A stretch of 39,620 nucleotides of DNA, from the NCBI GenBank assembly GCA_021818955.1, contig JAKASR010000030.1, positions 1 through 39,620 of the forward strand, written 5' to 3'. How positions within the stretch are numbered: position 1 is the stretch's first letter; every line of letters starts with the position of its first letter. A model generated the notes under the pieces. That model did not search any database. It was not told the origin of the DNA and was given only the letters and a program-made list of their open reading frames with translations. A program made the translations under genes and the position numbers. The DNA comes from Acidobacteriota bacterium. GTDB taxonomy: Bacteria > Acidobacteriota > Terriglobia > Terriglobales > SCQP01. This document shows positions 1 to 10,164 of this stretch, piece after piece.

Positions 1-236
1 ATCAATCGGTGTCGACTGAACCTGTTTATTTTCATGGATTTAATTATTCCGAGAGTCAGCCTGCCCGCCTGTAAATAAAATCAACGCCTGCCTATTATTG
101 CCTCTAAATGCCTAAACGTGCCTATTGATTTAATAAGGGTGCTTAAGGCCCAATGCCGGATTGGGATTAGCGCCAGTGGTATCGTCGCAAGTTTCCGAAC
201 TATGCCTAAGGATCAAACCGTAATCGAGAGGTGAAT
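1..236. other. AT-rich upstream region of the first gene
   Basis: No gene was recognised in this stretch. It is clearly more AT-rich than most of the window. It holds four 10-bp-spaced TGCCT repeats (listed separately), a run TTTAATAAGG near 127-136 that could form a -10 region, and a further TGCCTAAG at 205-212. The GAGAGG just before the ATG at 237 is the likely ribosome binding site. Any gene lying upstream is cut off by the window edge. Confidence 0.5.
89..128. repeat. Four phased TGCCT direct repeats, 10-bp period
   Basis: TGCCT occurs at 89-93, 99-103, 109-113 and 119-123, each copy followed by five mostly A/T bases. The period is exactly 10 bp, so all copies lie close to one face of the helix. 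Ordered direct repeats of this kind are typical of cooperative activator or repressor sites. The array is about 110 bp upstream of the first gene. No regulator in the window can be tied to it. Confidence 0.55.
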
Positions 237-965
237 ATGACTAAGTCGATAGCCAATACCAACTCACGCACCTTTAGGATCATTTTTTCGATTCTAGGGG
301 CTGCCTGTTTTTCGTTTTCTTCCGCTTACGCAAGATCGAATTGGAAGAAAACAGACCAGGAAGCCTTACGGAAATTTTATCCTCTTTCGAAGCGAGCAAT
401 GTTTGCTCCCGATCGGATTACGAAAGAAGGCATAATTCTGACGATCGAGAAACCGGGGATTGCAGCGGATCCTTCCTCCGATATGCGTTTTTCTGTCACC
501 TACGTGAAAGATGGCATCATCAGTGAACAAGGCGGGTTTGTAGCAGCAATGTTCACCAAAAAGAATACGCGCGTATTCAATGTAGGTGAAAAAGTATATG
601 TCATTGGGATCAAGGTGGACGATAATAAACTCATGATGCAGATAATGTCTCAAAATATGTTTAATTTTGAAAAACACGGCTCAACACATCAAATTCGTTA
701 CAAAGCCGCCGTCATCTTTAAATTTAAAAAACATGAATTACAACAAATGTCTATCCCTCAAATCGAAACCACCGTTGCTCAAGTGCTGGCAACCGGCTCT
801 CAAGCCGCGCAACACAACACCATTTCTTTGGGACAAACTGTTCAGCAGGTTCAGTCGAATTTTGGCCCGCCGCAGCGCATTATCGATTTAGGCATAAAGA
901 AAATCTTCTTTTATAAAGACATGAAGGTCATCTTTAAAAACGGGAAAGTAACCGATGTCGAATAA
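237..965 (+). CDS. Hypothetical exported protein with SmpA/OmlA-like C-terminal domain
   Basis: Protein of about 242 residues of unknown function. The ATG at 237 is preferred over an in-frame GTG at 231, because GAGAGG at 226-231 is then a well-spaced ribosome binding site. Residues about 14-33 form a hydrophobic signal peptide ending at A-Y-A-R, so the product is probably periplasmic or surface-associated. The last about 45 residues (ISLGQTVQQVQSNFGPPQ and then KVIFKNGKVTDVE) follow the pattern G-x-T-x-x-Q-V-x-x-x-x-G-x-P ... V-x-F-x-x-G-K-V of SmpA/OmlA-like domains. The protein at 25897-26607 ends in a similar domain. Codon usage is markedly AT-richer than the neighbouring genes, which suggests acquisition from elsewhere. 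Gene status is firm; function is unknown. Confidence 0.75.
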   Translation: MTKSIANTNSRTFRIIFSILGAACFSFSSAYARSNWKKTDQEALRKFYPLSKRAMFAPDRITKEGIILTIEKPGIAADPSSDMRFSVTYVKDGIISEQGGFVAAMFTKKNTRVFNVGEKVYVIGIKVDDNKLMMQIMSQNMFNFEKHGSTHQIRYKAAVIFKFKKHELQQMSIPQIETTVAQVLATGSQAAQHNTISLGQTVQQVQSNFGPPQRIIDLGIKKIFFYKDMKVIFKNGKVTDVE

Positions 966-990
966 ATTCATACCCGAGCGGTTCTGTGCC

Positions 991-1052
991 TTGTCGTGCA
1001 TCGGCGCGGGAGCTAAAAGGCGCCCCGCGCTGCGGCCCGCGGGCATTACTTG
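991..1052 (+). repeat. Composite intergenic repeat, fragment (copy L)
   Basis: The segment from TTGTCGTGCATCGGCGCGGG through AGCTAAAAGG and CCCCGCGC to GCGGGCATT matches the middle module of the dispersed repeat seen in full at 25206-25525. It lies between the convergent ends of the first gene and the aldo/keto reductase gene. Confidence 0.65.
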
Positions 1053-1053
1053 A

Positions 1054-2424
<1,371 letters not shown>

Positions 2425-2501
2425 ATAAGCGGATGAAAAACCCGTGGCGGAGGGTCTTTGCCATCCGCCACGGGCTTACCGAAGCAACACCGCCCTAAGC
2501 T

Positions 2502-5500
2502 TCAAAACGTCAGCCGGGCGGTGATTTGCAACATTCGCGGCGAGGCATCGCCGCCCAAAAACGAGCCCAGCACGCTGGTGGGCACGCTGACCGTGCGCAG
2601 GATGGTGCCAAACTGCGCGGTGTTGGCGATGTCGTTGACCGGTTGGTCGAAATTGGGATGGTTGAACAGGTTATAGGCGGACACGCCAATGCCCAACTGC
2701 GCCTGTTCCCAGCCGGGGATCTGGGTATTTTTGACGATGCTCAAATCGGTGTCGAAGAAGTTGGGCCCGCGGAACTGATTGCGGATCTGGTTGCCGAAGC
2801 CGGCCACGGCGGGCGAAAAGTCCGAAGCCGAGAGGCACGGCTTGGTGACCGCGCTAAGGTTGCACGGTTTCTGCGCGCCGCCCAGCCAATTGGCGAAGAG
2901 CGTGCCGCCGTAGTTAAAGCCGGCCAGGGTGCCAGTATCGGCGGTGTCAATCACGGTAAACGGCAGCCCGGTGCGGGCAAACAGCGTGCCGGAAACCACC
3001 CAACCTTGCCAGAGCTGGCTTGGGCCCCAGTGCACATAGGAACGGAAGGGGACCTCCCAGAGATAGTTGACCGAGCCGGAATGGCGCACGTCGTAGTCGG
3101 CGTTGCCGTAGTTGTAGCGCTTGAAGTTGTAAGGGTCTTGCGGGCTCAGGATGCTGGTGTCGGTGGTCGCGGTAAAGGGCAGCAAGCCACCGTTGGAGAC
3201 ATCGTCGAGCGCATGGCTCCAGGTATAGTTCGCCTGCAACTGGAAGCCGGCGGAGAAGCGGCGCGTGAGCGAAACGGTCACGCCGTTGTAGTTGGACACG
3301 CCCATGCTTTGCACCTGGGTAATGGTGCCGAAGCGGGCATCGGGGGGCGCGGCGGGCAGGCCGGCAAAACCGCCGGGACAGGCCGAGGCCGGACAATAGG
3401 CGTTGAGCCCGTTGTTGGCCACGGGAATGTGAATGCCGTGGTTGCCGACGTAATCGATGCTGAGCGAATTGTTGGCGCCAAACCCCTGTTGCAGCTCCAG
3501 ATTCCATTCCTGATAGCGGGGGGTGCGGATCACCAGACCGGGGGTATAGAAGTTGGGGGGGACGAAGGCGGGATTCGAAGCCATCATCGCCGAAACCGTC
3601 TGGCCGCTGGCGAAGCCGCTGAGGAAGGTCGAGTTGGCCGAGGCGGCGGTGCTCGCCATCGCGGTCAGCGGCACGCCGCTGACGACGAAGCTGTTATCGA
3701 AGGGCGGGTTTTGAGCAATGCTATCCACGACGAAGCTGGGGAAGGTGTCGTCGAACAAGCCGACGCCGCCGCGCAGCACGGTGGAAGCCTTCATTCCGAA
3801 CGGAGTCCAGGCAAAGCCGAAGCGCGGCTGCCAGTTCCAATGGTCGTAGCCCACGAAGGCCTGCGACAGCCCGGTCTGGATCACCTGATCATAAGGCACA
3901 TTGGCGTTGTGCGGCAGGCGGTTGAAGGGCGTGATCAGCCGCGAGAAGCAGTTGTAATTGCACACCGGATTGGAATTGTGATCGGCGCGAATCGAAAACG
4001 TCAGGTGCAGGCCGGGCGTCGCCGTCCAGGCGTCTTGCAGGTAGCCGCCGAGCGAATAGAGCTTCATCGGCTGGTTCAGCGATTTGGGGAACGATTGCAG
4101 ATAGACCGTGCCGATGCCGTTATAGAAATCGGTGAGATCTTCCGCGCCCAGGGTATAGCCGCTGTTAAAGAAGCCGAAGTCATGATCGCTGACATCGTCG
4201 CGCAGGAAATTGGCGCCGAAGCTGAGCGCATGCGCGCCCATCTGATGGGTGACGTCATCCACGAACTGGTATTGGGTGACGTTGCGGCCCTGGGGCCAGA
4301 CATAGAGCGAGCCGCCCAAAGGCTGGAAGACGCCGCCGGCGAAACCGAGCGTGGTGGGGAAGGTGGCGAGCGCGGCGCGCAGGTTGTTGGGCTGGAAAAT
4401 GGCGCTGTAGTAGGCGAAGGAGCCGATAAACTGGTTCACCGTCGCCGGCCCGAAGGTATGGGTTTCGTTGAATTGTCCCTGGTATTCGGGTTGGTTGCTA
4501 TCGGCGTTGAAGGCGGAGTTGATGGGATCGGTGTAGGTGGCCTGCAGCCCGTGATCGGTTTGCAGCCGCAGGAAGAAGTGATCGGCGCTGCCCAGGATCT
4601 GATCGTAGCGTCCCGACAGATACCACTCGTGGGTGAAGTTGCCGGCGGTGGAGCGGAATTGCAGGGCGCAAGTCGAAACTTGAGTGAAGCCCGAGGGACA
4701 GCCGCCGCCGGGCAGGACGTTGGCGGCGTTGGCGGCGCCGGGGGCGCTGTTGTACAAGCCGAAAATCTTTTTGTAGAAGGGAATCTCGCCGGGATTGACG
4801 GTGGCGAGATTGGCGAGCGTCGCAGCTTCAAACTGCGGGCTGGGGATATTGACCGGCTGGCTGGTGGGCAGCACGATGCGCAAGCCTTCCTGGTCGATGA
4901 AAAAGAAGCTGTGGTTTTTCACAATCGGGCCGCCGACCGACCAGGCCCACTGGTTGACATTGTCGAACGGGCGCTTGACGCCGGTGGCATTGTTGAAAAA
5001 ATCGTTGGAATTCAACGCCCGCCCGTTCCACCAATACACCGCGTTGCCATGCCAGGCGTTGGCGCCCGACTTGGTGACGTAATTGATATTGGAGCCGACC
5101 AGGTGTCCGTATTGGCCGGTGTAGCCGTTGTTGACCACGGTGGCTTCCTGGATGTCGTTCTGCCCCAGCAGCAAGTTGGTGGCGCCGGAGTTATTCAGGT
5201 TGAGGAAAGGATCATTGTCGTTCTCGCCGTCGACCGTGAACAGGTTGGAGGTGCCCGGCAGGCCGAAGGTTTCGAAGTTGCCGTAGCCGGATTGCGTGTT
5301 CATCACCGCGCCCGGCGAAGTCTGGGCGATGTAGCTGAGGTCGTTGCCGGGGTTGGGAACCATGGCAATTTGCTGCGCGGTGTAGGTGGTGGAGATGTTG
5401 CCATTGGTGGTTTGCACCACCGGCGCGGCGGAGGTGACGGTCACGGTCTGGGTCGAGGTGGTGACCTGCAATAAAGCGTTCAGCGCGGTGCCCTGCCCGA

Positions 5501-5840
5501 CGCTGACCGGCACGCGCCGCTCGACGGTTTTGAAGCCGTTGGCGGTGAACGTCACCAGGTAATTGCCCGGCGGCAGCAAGGCAAAATTGTAAAGGCCCGT
5601 ACTGTTGGTGGTGGACCGCACGGTTTGTCCAGTCGCGGTATTGCGCACGATCACCGTGGCACCGGGAATGGCCGCCCCGCTGGGATCATCCACCCGGCCG
5701 GACAGGCTGCCGGTGATGGTGCTGGTCTGCGCCGCCAGTCCCAGCGCCAGCGCCAGCGGAATCAGCATGGATAGAGGAAAGTGAACACGCCGGAAACGAA
5801 AACGCCGGAAAAGAAAATGGGATGAAGTCTGTAATTTCAC
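2502..5840 (-). CDS. Oar-like TonB-dependent receptor family outer-membrane protein
   Basis: About 1112 residues from a GTG at 5840, chosen because GCGGAGG lies 9 bp upstream and the encoded N-terminus is a complete signal peptide (basic RRFRFRRVHF, hydrophobic LIPLALALGLAAQ). An ATG at 5768 inside this region is the alternative start. Mature domains in order: a carboxypeptidase-regulatory-like beta-sandwich (GSLSGRVDDPSGAAIPGATV), a plug-like region around NPGNDLSYIAQTSPGAV and TVDGENDNDP, then a very long C-terminal beta-barrel rich in Gly/Asn/Tyr ending in an aromatic residue (ITARLTF). Acidobacterial genomes encode many such proteins, thought to take up large polymers or scaffold the surface; the substrate is unknown. 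Related to the receptor at 32879-36478. Single gene, no evident operon partner. Confidence 0.88.
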   Translation of the reverse strand: MKLQTSSHFLFRRFRFRRVHFPLSMLIPLALALGLAAQTSTITGSLSGRVDDPSGAAIPGATVIVRNTATGQTVRSTTNSTGLYNFALLPPGNYLVTFTANGFKTVERRVPVSVGQGTALNALLQVTTSTQTVTVTSAAPVVQTTNGNISTTYTAQQIAMVPNPGNDLSYIAQTSPGAVMNTQSGYGNFETFGLPGTSNLFTVDGENDNDPFLNLNNSGATNLLLGQNDIQEATVVNNGYTGQYGHLVGSNINYVTKSGANAWHGNAVYWWNGRALNSNDFFNNATGVKRPFDNVNQWAWSVGGPIVKNHSFFFIDQEGLRIVLPTSQPVNIPSPQFEAATLANLATVNPGEIPFYKKIFGLYNSAPGAANAANVLPGGGCPSGFTQVSTCALQFRSTAGNFTHEWYLSGRYDQILGSADHFFLRLQTDHGLQATYTDPINSAFNADSNQPEYQGQFNETHTFGPATVNQFIGSFAYYSAIFQPNNLRAALATFPTTLGFAGGVFQPLGGSLYVWPQGRNVTQYQFVDDVTHQMGAHALSFGANFLRDDVSDHDFGFFNSGYTLGAEDLTDFYNGIGTVYLQSFPKSLNQPMKLYSLGGYLQDAWTATPGLHLTFSIRADHNSNPVCNYNCFSRLITPFNRLPHNANVPYDQVIQTGLSQAFVGYDHWNWQPRFGFAWTPFGMKASTVLRGGVGLFDDTFPSFVVDSIAQNPPFDNSFVVSGVPLTAMASTAASANSTFLSGFASGQTVSAMMASNPAFVPPNFYTPGLVIRTPRYQEWNLELQQGFGANNSLSIDYVGNHGIHIPVANNGLNAYCPASACPGGFAGLPAAPPDARFGTITQVQSMGVSNYNGVTVSLTRRFSAGFQLQANYTWSHALDDVSNGGLLPFTATTDTSILSPQDPYNFKRYNYGNADYDVRHSGSVNYLWEVPFRSYVHWGPSQLWQGWVVSGTLFARTGLPFTVIDTADTGTLAGFNYGGTLFANWLGGAQKPCNLSAVTKPCLSASDFSPAVAGFGNQIRNQFRGPNFFDTDLSIVKNTQIPGWEQAQLGIGVSAYNLFNHPNFDQPVNDIANTAQFGTILRTVSVPTSVLGSFLGGDASPRMLQITARLTF

Positions 5841-5849
5841 GGGCGCAAA

Positions 5850-5856
5850 CCTCCGC
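5850..5856 (-). promoter_or_regulatory. Ribosome binding site fixing the GTG start of the receptor
   Basis: GCGGAGG on the minus strand, 9 bp ahead of the GTG at 5840. It decides between that start and the internal ATG at 5768. Confidence 0.55.
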
Positions 5857-6088
5857 TCAAGTGCTTTGCCCGCAATTGATGCAGTTTGCAGGCCAGTTCC
5901 CGGGCGGACGGGAACCCCTCGCATAACCATTACTTAGCGGAGAGTGGAAGCTTTCCAGCGGTCATCCACTTCAAATAATGAGAGTGGAGAAACATGGAAA
6001 AAACAAATTTCAGTATCCGCAGTTATAGCCGGCCAGAAAACATGCCACTACATTCCAATGCATTGCATACTAAAGCGCGGACAGCGAA

Positions 6089-7156
6089 ATGAAATCGGGT
6101 ACGCTCAGCACGATGGCGCGGCGCGTGGAATCGACCTGCCGCCGCTTTCAGATGCTGCGGCCCGGCATGCGGCTGGGAGTGGCCGTGTCGGGCGGCGCGG
6201 ATTCGATCGCCTTGTTACTTTTATTGCGGGAGCTGGCGCCGGCGTGGGGCCTGCAACTCGCCGTCTTGCACGTGCAGCATGGCTTGCGTCCGGAAGCGGA
6301 AGCCGAGGCGGAGTTCACGCGGCAACTGGCGGCGCGCCTGCAACTGGACTGGCGGGGTTTCAATCTGAAGCCGCCGGCCGGCGGCAACCTGGAGCAATGG
6401 GCGCGGCGCGAGCGCTATGCCTGCTTTCGCCGCTATTTGGATGAAACCGCCGCCGATGCAGTGGCCACTGGACATCAGCGCGACGATCAGGCGGAAACCG
6501 TGCTGTTGCGGCTGTTGCGCGGCGCCGGCCCGCGCGGGCTGGCCGGCATCTGGCCGGTCGTCTATCGCCAGCCCGGAAAAGGCAACGCGGCCGCAAACGG
6601 CCCCACCGCGCCGGGCGCGCCCGCCATTATCCGGCCGCTGCTGGAACGGAGCCGGCGCGAGCTGCGCGAATATTTGCAGAGCCGCGGCCAGGCCTGGATG
6701 GAGGATGCGAGCAATGCCTCCCCGCGCTTTCTGCGCAATCGCGTGCGGCAGGAACTGTTGCCCCGGCTGGAGCGCGAGTTCAACCCCGGCATCGTCGCCG
6801 CGCTAGCCCGGCTGGCGGAACAGATGCGGGCGGAAGAGCTGGATTGGCAAACCCGGGTGACGCCCTTGGCGGAGGAGCTCTGGCGTCCCGCGCCAGCCGG
6901 CGGCTGGCAGGCGGAAACCCGCCGGATCGCCGCCCTGCCCCTGGCTATGCGCCGGCGCCTGGTGCTGGCCGGGCTGGAAGCGGCGCGGGGCGGGCGGTTG
7001 CCAGCGGCCGGAGATGCGGTCGAAACCGTTTGCCGCTGGGCGGAAGCCGCCGCCACTACCAACGTTCCCCCGCGCCGCCGCGAGTTGGCAAGGCTGCGGA
7101 TAACGGTGGGGCGCCGCTGGATCCTGCTGCAAACCACTGAACAAGCGAGGCGATAA
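6089..7156 (+). CDS. tilS: tRNA(Ile)-lysidine synthase
   Basis: 355-residue enzyme that ligates lysine to C34 of the CAU-anticodon isoleucine tRNA using ATP, converting its decoding from AUG to AUA. The N-terminal PP-loop ATPase motif SGGADS is at residues 34-39, preceded by the usual G-x-R-x-G-V-A-V strand. The signature GHQRDDQAET is at 128-137, and the DASNASPRFLRNRVR region near 208-222 is typical of TilS. The family often has a further C-terminal domain; here about 100 poorly conserved residues follow. The 248-bp spacer before it (5841-6088) is divergent with the receptor gene and shows no clear promoter. tilS next to ftsH is a common bacterial arrangement. The ribosome binding site is weak; an in-frame ATG at codon 9 is an alternative start. 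Confidence 0.93.
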   Translation: MKSGTLSTMARRVESTCRRFQMLRPGMRLGVAVSGGADSIALLLLLRELAPAWGLQLAVLHVQHGLRPEAEAEAEFTRQLAARLQLDWRGFNLKPPAGGNLEQWARRERYACFRRYLDETAADAVATGHQRDDQAETVLLRLLRGAGPRGLAGIWPVVYRQPGKGNAAANGPTAPGAPAIIRPLLERSRRELREYLQSRGQAWMEDASNASPRFLRNRVRQELLPRLEREFNPGIVAALARLAEQMRAEELDWQTRVTPLAEELWRPAPAGGWQAETRRIAALPLAMRRRLVLAGLEAARGGRLPAAGDAVETVCRWAEAAATTNVPPRRRELARLRITVGRRWILLQTTEQARR

Positions 7157-7226
7157 ACGTCGCATAGCTGCGGCGGCATTTCTCAAGCCATTTCTTCGAA
7201 TCTCAAACAATTTCTTCGAAATTGCA
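7145..7226 (+). repeat. Composite intergenic repeat, fragment (copy K)
   Basis: AAGCGAGGCGATAAACGTCG at 7145-7164 reappears almost exactly at 10167-10186. It is followed by TTTCTTCGAA and CAATTTCTTCGAAATTGC, the palindromic module found at 25435-25455. It overlaps the last codons of tilS and lies between tilS and ftsH. Confidence 0.6.
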
Positions 7227-7310
7227 TCATGCCGCGCGCTGCAAATTAGGGCAGTGCGGGGGAATCCGCGCAGGAAACGCCCGCCGCCACGTTCCCATGT
7301 ATAGGTCGGA

Positions 7311-7316
7311 TATAAT
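7311..7316 (+). promoter_or_regulatory. Consensus -10 hexamer upstream of ftsH
   Basis: A perfect TATAAT at 7311-7316, about 68 bp before the proposed TTG start of ftsH. No good -35 hexamer is seen at the expected spacing (the bases there are CACGTT), so this is only a probable sigma-70-type promoter. Confidence 0.4.
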
Positions 7317-7383
7317 AAGTTATCCACCTAAGGGGATTCCCGGCTGCCTCCGCTGCAACCGGGGAGAAGCCGAGGAAGCGCTT

Positions 7384-9300
7384 TTGAACTCAACAGTAAA
7401 AACGATTTTGCTTTGGCTGGTATTGATCGCGGCCGTGGTGTTGCTCTGGCAGATGGTCAAAGGGAACACCGGCTCCGGGCCCATGCAGCAGTGGGCCTTT
7501 TCCGATTTCATGAATCAGGCCCAGGCGGGCAACATCAGCCAGGTCACCATCAATATCGCCACCGACGTGGCGCACGGCACGCAGAAGGGCACCAATAACC
7601 GCTTCCGCACCGTCATTCCCAACAATTATCCCGACGTTTACAAAGTGCTCACCCAGAAGGGGGTGGCGGTGACCATCAAGCCGCCAACGAACAACTCCTG
7701 GCTGAACATGATGATTAACGTGCTGCCGATTCTGATTCTGATCGCACTCTGGATCTTTTTCATGCGACAGATGCAAACCGGCGGCAACAAAGCGCTTTCT
7801 TTCGGCAAAAGCCGCGCCCGCCTGCTCTCGACCCAGCAGAAAAAGGTCACCTTCAAGGATGTGGCCGGGGTGGATGAGGCCAAGGAAGAACTGCGCGAAA
7901 TCATCGACTTCCTGCGAGAACCGCAAAAGTTTCAGAAGCTGGGCGGGCGCATTCCCAAGGGCGTACTGCTGATCGGGCCGCCGGGCACCGGCAAGACGCT
8001 GCTGGCGCGCGCCATCGCGGGCGAAGCCAACGTGCCCTTCTTCTCGATCTCCGGCTCGGATTTTGTCGAGATGTTCGTCGGCGTCGGCGCCAGCCGGGTG
8101 CGCGACCTCTTCGAGCAGGGGAAAAAGAACGCCCCTTGCATCGTCTTCATCGACGAAATTGACGCCGTCGGCCGGCATCGCGGCGCCGGCCTGGGCGGCG
8201 GCCACGACGAGCGCGAGCAGACGCTGAATCAACTGCTGGTGGAAATGGACGGCTTCGAGAGCAACGAAGGCGTCATCCTGATCGCCGCCACCAACCGGCC
8301 CGACGTGCTCGACCCGGCGCTGCTGCGCCCCGGCCGCTTCGATCGCCGCGTGGTGGTGCCGCGCCCGGACGTGAAGGGCCGCGAAGAGATCCTGCGAGTA
8401 CACTCGCGCAAAATTCCCCTCTCCGACAATGTCGATTTAAGCGTGCTGGCCCGCGGCACTCCCGGCTTCAGCGGCGCCGATCTGGCCAACCTGGTCAACG
8501 AAGCCGCGCTCAATGCCGCCCGCCAAAACCGCAAGACGGTGCTGATGGGCGATTTCGAGAGCGCCAAAGACAAAGTTCTGATGGGAGTCGAGCGCCGCTC
8601 GCTGATCATTTCCGACGAGGAAAAGCGCGATACCGCCTATCACGAGGGCGGGCACGCCCTGGTGGCCACCATGCTGCCTCATGCCGACCCGCTGCACAAG
8701 GTCACCATCATTCCGCGCGGCATGGCGCTGGGCGTGACCATGCAGTTGCCGGTGGACGACAAGCACACCTACTCGCGCGAATACCTGGAAGCCCGGCTGG
8801 CCATCGCCATGGGTGGCCGCGTCGCCGAAGAACTTTACATGAACCACATGACCACCGGCGCCGGCAACGATATCGAGCAGGCCACCGACCTGGCCCGCAA
8901 GATGGTGTGCGAGTGGGGCATGAGCGCGCTCGGGCCGCTGACCTTCGGCAAAAAAGAAGAGCAGATTTTCCTCGGCCGCGAGATCGCGCAGCATCGCGAT
9001 TTTTCCGAAGATACCGCCATCCGCATCGATCAGGAAGTGCGCCGCCTGGTGATGGATGGCTACGAGAAGGCCCGCCAGATTCTGACCGATCATGGCGATA
9101 TCCTGCACAAGCTGGCCGAGGCGCTGCTGGAGCGCGAGGTGCTCGACGCCAGCGAAGTGAAGCTGATCGTCGAGGGCAAGCCACTGCCCGCCTTAGTCGC
9201 GCCGCCGCCCAGCGGCGATACCGGCGCCGCCCAGCAGGTGCTGCGCCCCGAGCCCGGACGCCCGGTTCCCGGTACGCAGCCCGGCCCGCAGCCGGCCTAA
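7384..9300 (+). CDS. ftsH: ATP-dependent zinc metalloprotease FtsH
   Basis: 638-residue membrane-anchored AAA+ protease that extracts and degrades membrane and short-lived cytosolic proteins. The start is a TTG at 7384 ([10 protein letters not shown]): GAGG lies 8 bp upstream and this gives the usual family length and a first membrane segment at residues 8-24. The in-frame extension upstream is not FtsH-like. A second membrane segment spans about 112-127, leaving a small periplasmic domain between. Walker A GPPGTGKT is at 198-205, Walker B IVFIDEID at 253-260, arginine fingers R315 and R318 are in LRPGRFDRR, the zinc motif HEGGH at 420-424, and the third zinc ligand D496 in [14 protein letters not shown] replaces the commoner HEAGH. 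A Pro/Ala/Gly-rich tail ends the protein. Confidence 0.97.
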   Translation: MNSTVKTILLWLVLIAAVVLLWQMVKGNTGSGPMQQWAFSDFMNQAQAGNISQVTINIATDVAHGTQKGTNNRFRTVIPNNYPDVYKVLTQKGVAVTIKPPTNNSWLNMMINVLPILILIALWIFFMRQMQTGGNKALSFGKSRARLLSTQQKKVTFKDVAGVDEAKEELREIIDFLREPQKFQKLGGRIPKGVLLIGPPGTGKTLLARAIAGEANVPFFSISGSDFVEMFVGVGASRVRDLFEQGKKNAPCIVFIDEIDAVGRHRGAGLGGGHDEREQTLNQLLVEMDGFESNEGVILIAATNRPDVLDPALLRPGRFDRRVVVPRPDVKGREEILRVHSRKIPLSDNVDLSVLARGTPGFSGADLANLVNEAALNAARQNRKTVLMGDFESAKDKVLMGVERRSLIISDEEKRDTAYHEGGHALVATMLPHADPLHKVTIIPRGMALGVTMQLPVDDKHTYSREYLEARLAIAMGGRVAEELYMNHMTTGAGNDIEQATDLARKMVCEWGMSALGPLTFGKKEEQIFLGREIAQHRDFSEDTAIRIDQEVRRLVMDGYEKARQILTDHGDILHKLAEALLEREVLDASEVKLIVEGKPLPALVAPPPSGDTGAAQQVLRPEPGRPVPGTQPGPQPA

Positions 9301-9329
9301 GCCGAATTCACCTCCTGTTACCCGTTGCC

Positions 9330-9352
9330 GGCCGCGCGAGGAATGCGCGGCC
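9330..9352. terminator. Hairpin between convergent ftsH and bshB1
   Basis: GGCCGCGC (9330-9337) and GCGCGGCC (9345-9352) form a perfect 8-bp stem with a 7-base loop in the 60-bp spacer between two convergent genes. There is no long T tract on either side, but a bidirectional terminator is the simplest role. Confidence 0.55.
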
Positions 9353-9360
9353 GTTGCGGT

Positions 9361-10125
9361 TTAATACGGCGTGATCAGGCCGCCGGTGGTGAAAGTATCG
9401 AAGTCGAGGTCACGCAAGTCGCCGGCGCGCAGCGGGGTGGGCGCAATGAAAGGCTCGCCGTAGCGCGCGCCGATCATCATGCCGTAATAGCGCGCCAGGG
9501 CTTGCAGGCGCGGCAGGATGTCGGATGCAGGGGGAAAGATGGCCGCGCCCGCCGCCTGATCGGCATATTGCGAACGGTAAGCCAGCAGCGCCTCGACGCG
9601 GCGCTCGAATTGGGCGGTGATATCCACCACCAGGGTGGGCGAGCGGCGGGCGTAGAGCGAGGCATAGAGCACGGTGCGCGGGCGGAAGGCCGGTTCGCCG
9701 CCGGGCAGCTTGAGCTTGCCGAGACCGGCGAGAAAGGCGGCGCGGTAGCCGAGCGCGCCGGCGGTGGCGTGGTCGGGATGGCGGGCGCGGGGATAGGGCA
9801 GCAGCAGCAGGCGCGGCCGCAGGCGGCGGATGGCCGCGGCTGCGGCATGCACGTAGGCTTCGCGTAGATCGAGGCCGCCATCGGGCAATTCGAGGTTGCC
9901 GCGCCAGGCCAAGCGCAGGCAGCGGGCGGCGGCTTCGGCCTCGCGAGCGCGGCTGAGCGCATCGCCGCGCGTGCCCAGCTCGCCGGCCGTCAACTCCAGC
10001 GCCCCGGTGCGCGCGCCCGCTTCGGCCAGGCGCAGCAGCGTGCCGCCGCAGGTCTGCTCGACATCGTCGCGGTGCGCCGCCAAGGCCAGCGCATCCAGCG
10101 GCGCATGAATTGAGGTTTTCGGCAT
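9361..10125 (-). CDS. bshB1: LmbE/PIG-L family deacetylase, BshB1-like
   Basis: 254-residue zinc-dependent deacetylase. The family removes the acetyl group from GlcNAc-malate during bacillithiol synthesis. The metal-binding motif is A-H-R-D-D-V-E at 17-23 and the second motif HPDH is at 116-119. The segments TAGELGTRGDALSRAREAEA and NLELPDGG are characteristic of BshB1 rather than other LmbE proteins. The motif normally reads A-H-P-D-D; the proline is replaced by arginine (CGC), while the metal-binding His and Asp remain. No bshA or bshC is in the window, so the pathway assignment rests on similarity alone. The gene is convergent with ftsH. The ATG at 10125 has only a weak purine run upstream. 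Confidence 0.82.
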   Translation of the reverse strand: MPKTSIHAPLDALALAAHRDDVEQTCGGTLLRLAEAGARTGALELTAGELGTRGDALSRAREAEAAARCLRLAWRGNLELPDGGLDLREAYVHAAAAAIRRLRPRLLLLPYPRARHPDHATAGALGYRAAFLAGLGKLKLPGGEPAFRPRTVLYASLYARRSPTLVVDITAQFERRVEALLAYRSQYADQAAGAAIFPPASDILPRLQALARYYGMMIGARYGEPFIAPTPLRAGDLRDLDFDTFTTGGLITPY

Positions 10126-10164
10126 AGAGATGATGACTCAGCTATCAGCTTACTCCGGGGCGGG

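Noticed and set aside
89-128. CRISPR array or satellite explanation for the TGCCT repeats
   Set aside because: The unit is only 5 bp with 5-bp variable gaps, four copies, and no cas gene; a regulatory array fits better.
2526-5474. A 982-codon open frame on the plus strand, antisense to the first receptor gene
   Set aside because: Composition is His/Gly/Val/Ala-rich with no domain, signal peptide or ribosome binding site. The minus strand encodes a complete Oar-like protein; this frame is a by-product of high GC codon bias.
7177-7226. TTCGAATC and TTCGAAAT strings as a tRNA T-loop
   Set aside because: They belong to the palindromic module of the composite repeat, and no cloverleaf can be drawn around them.
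7222-7383. N-terminal extension of FtsH from the ATG at 7222
   Set aside because: The 54 extra residues are not FtsH-like, and they span the TATAAT promoter element; the TTG at 7384 has a proper ribosome binding site.
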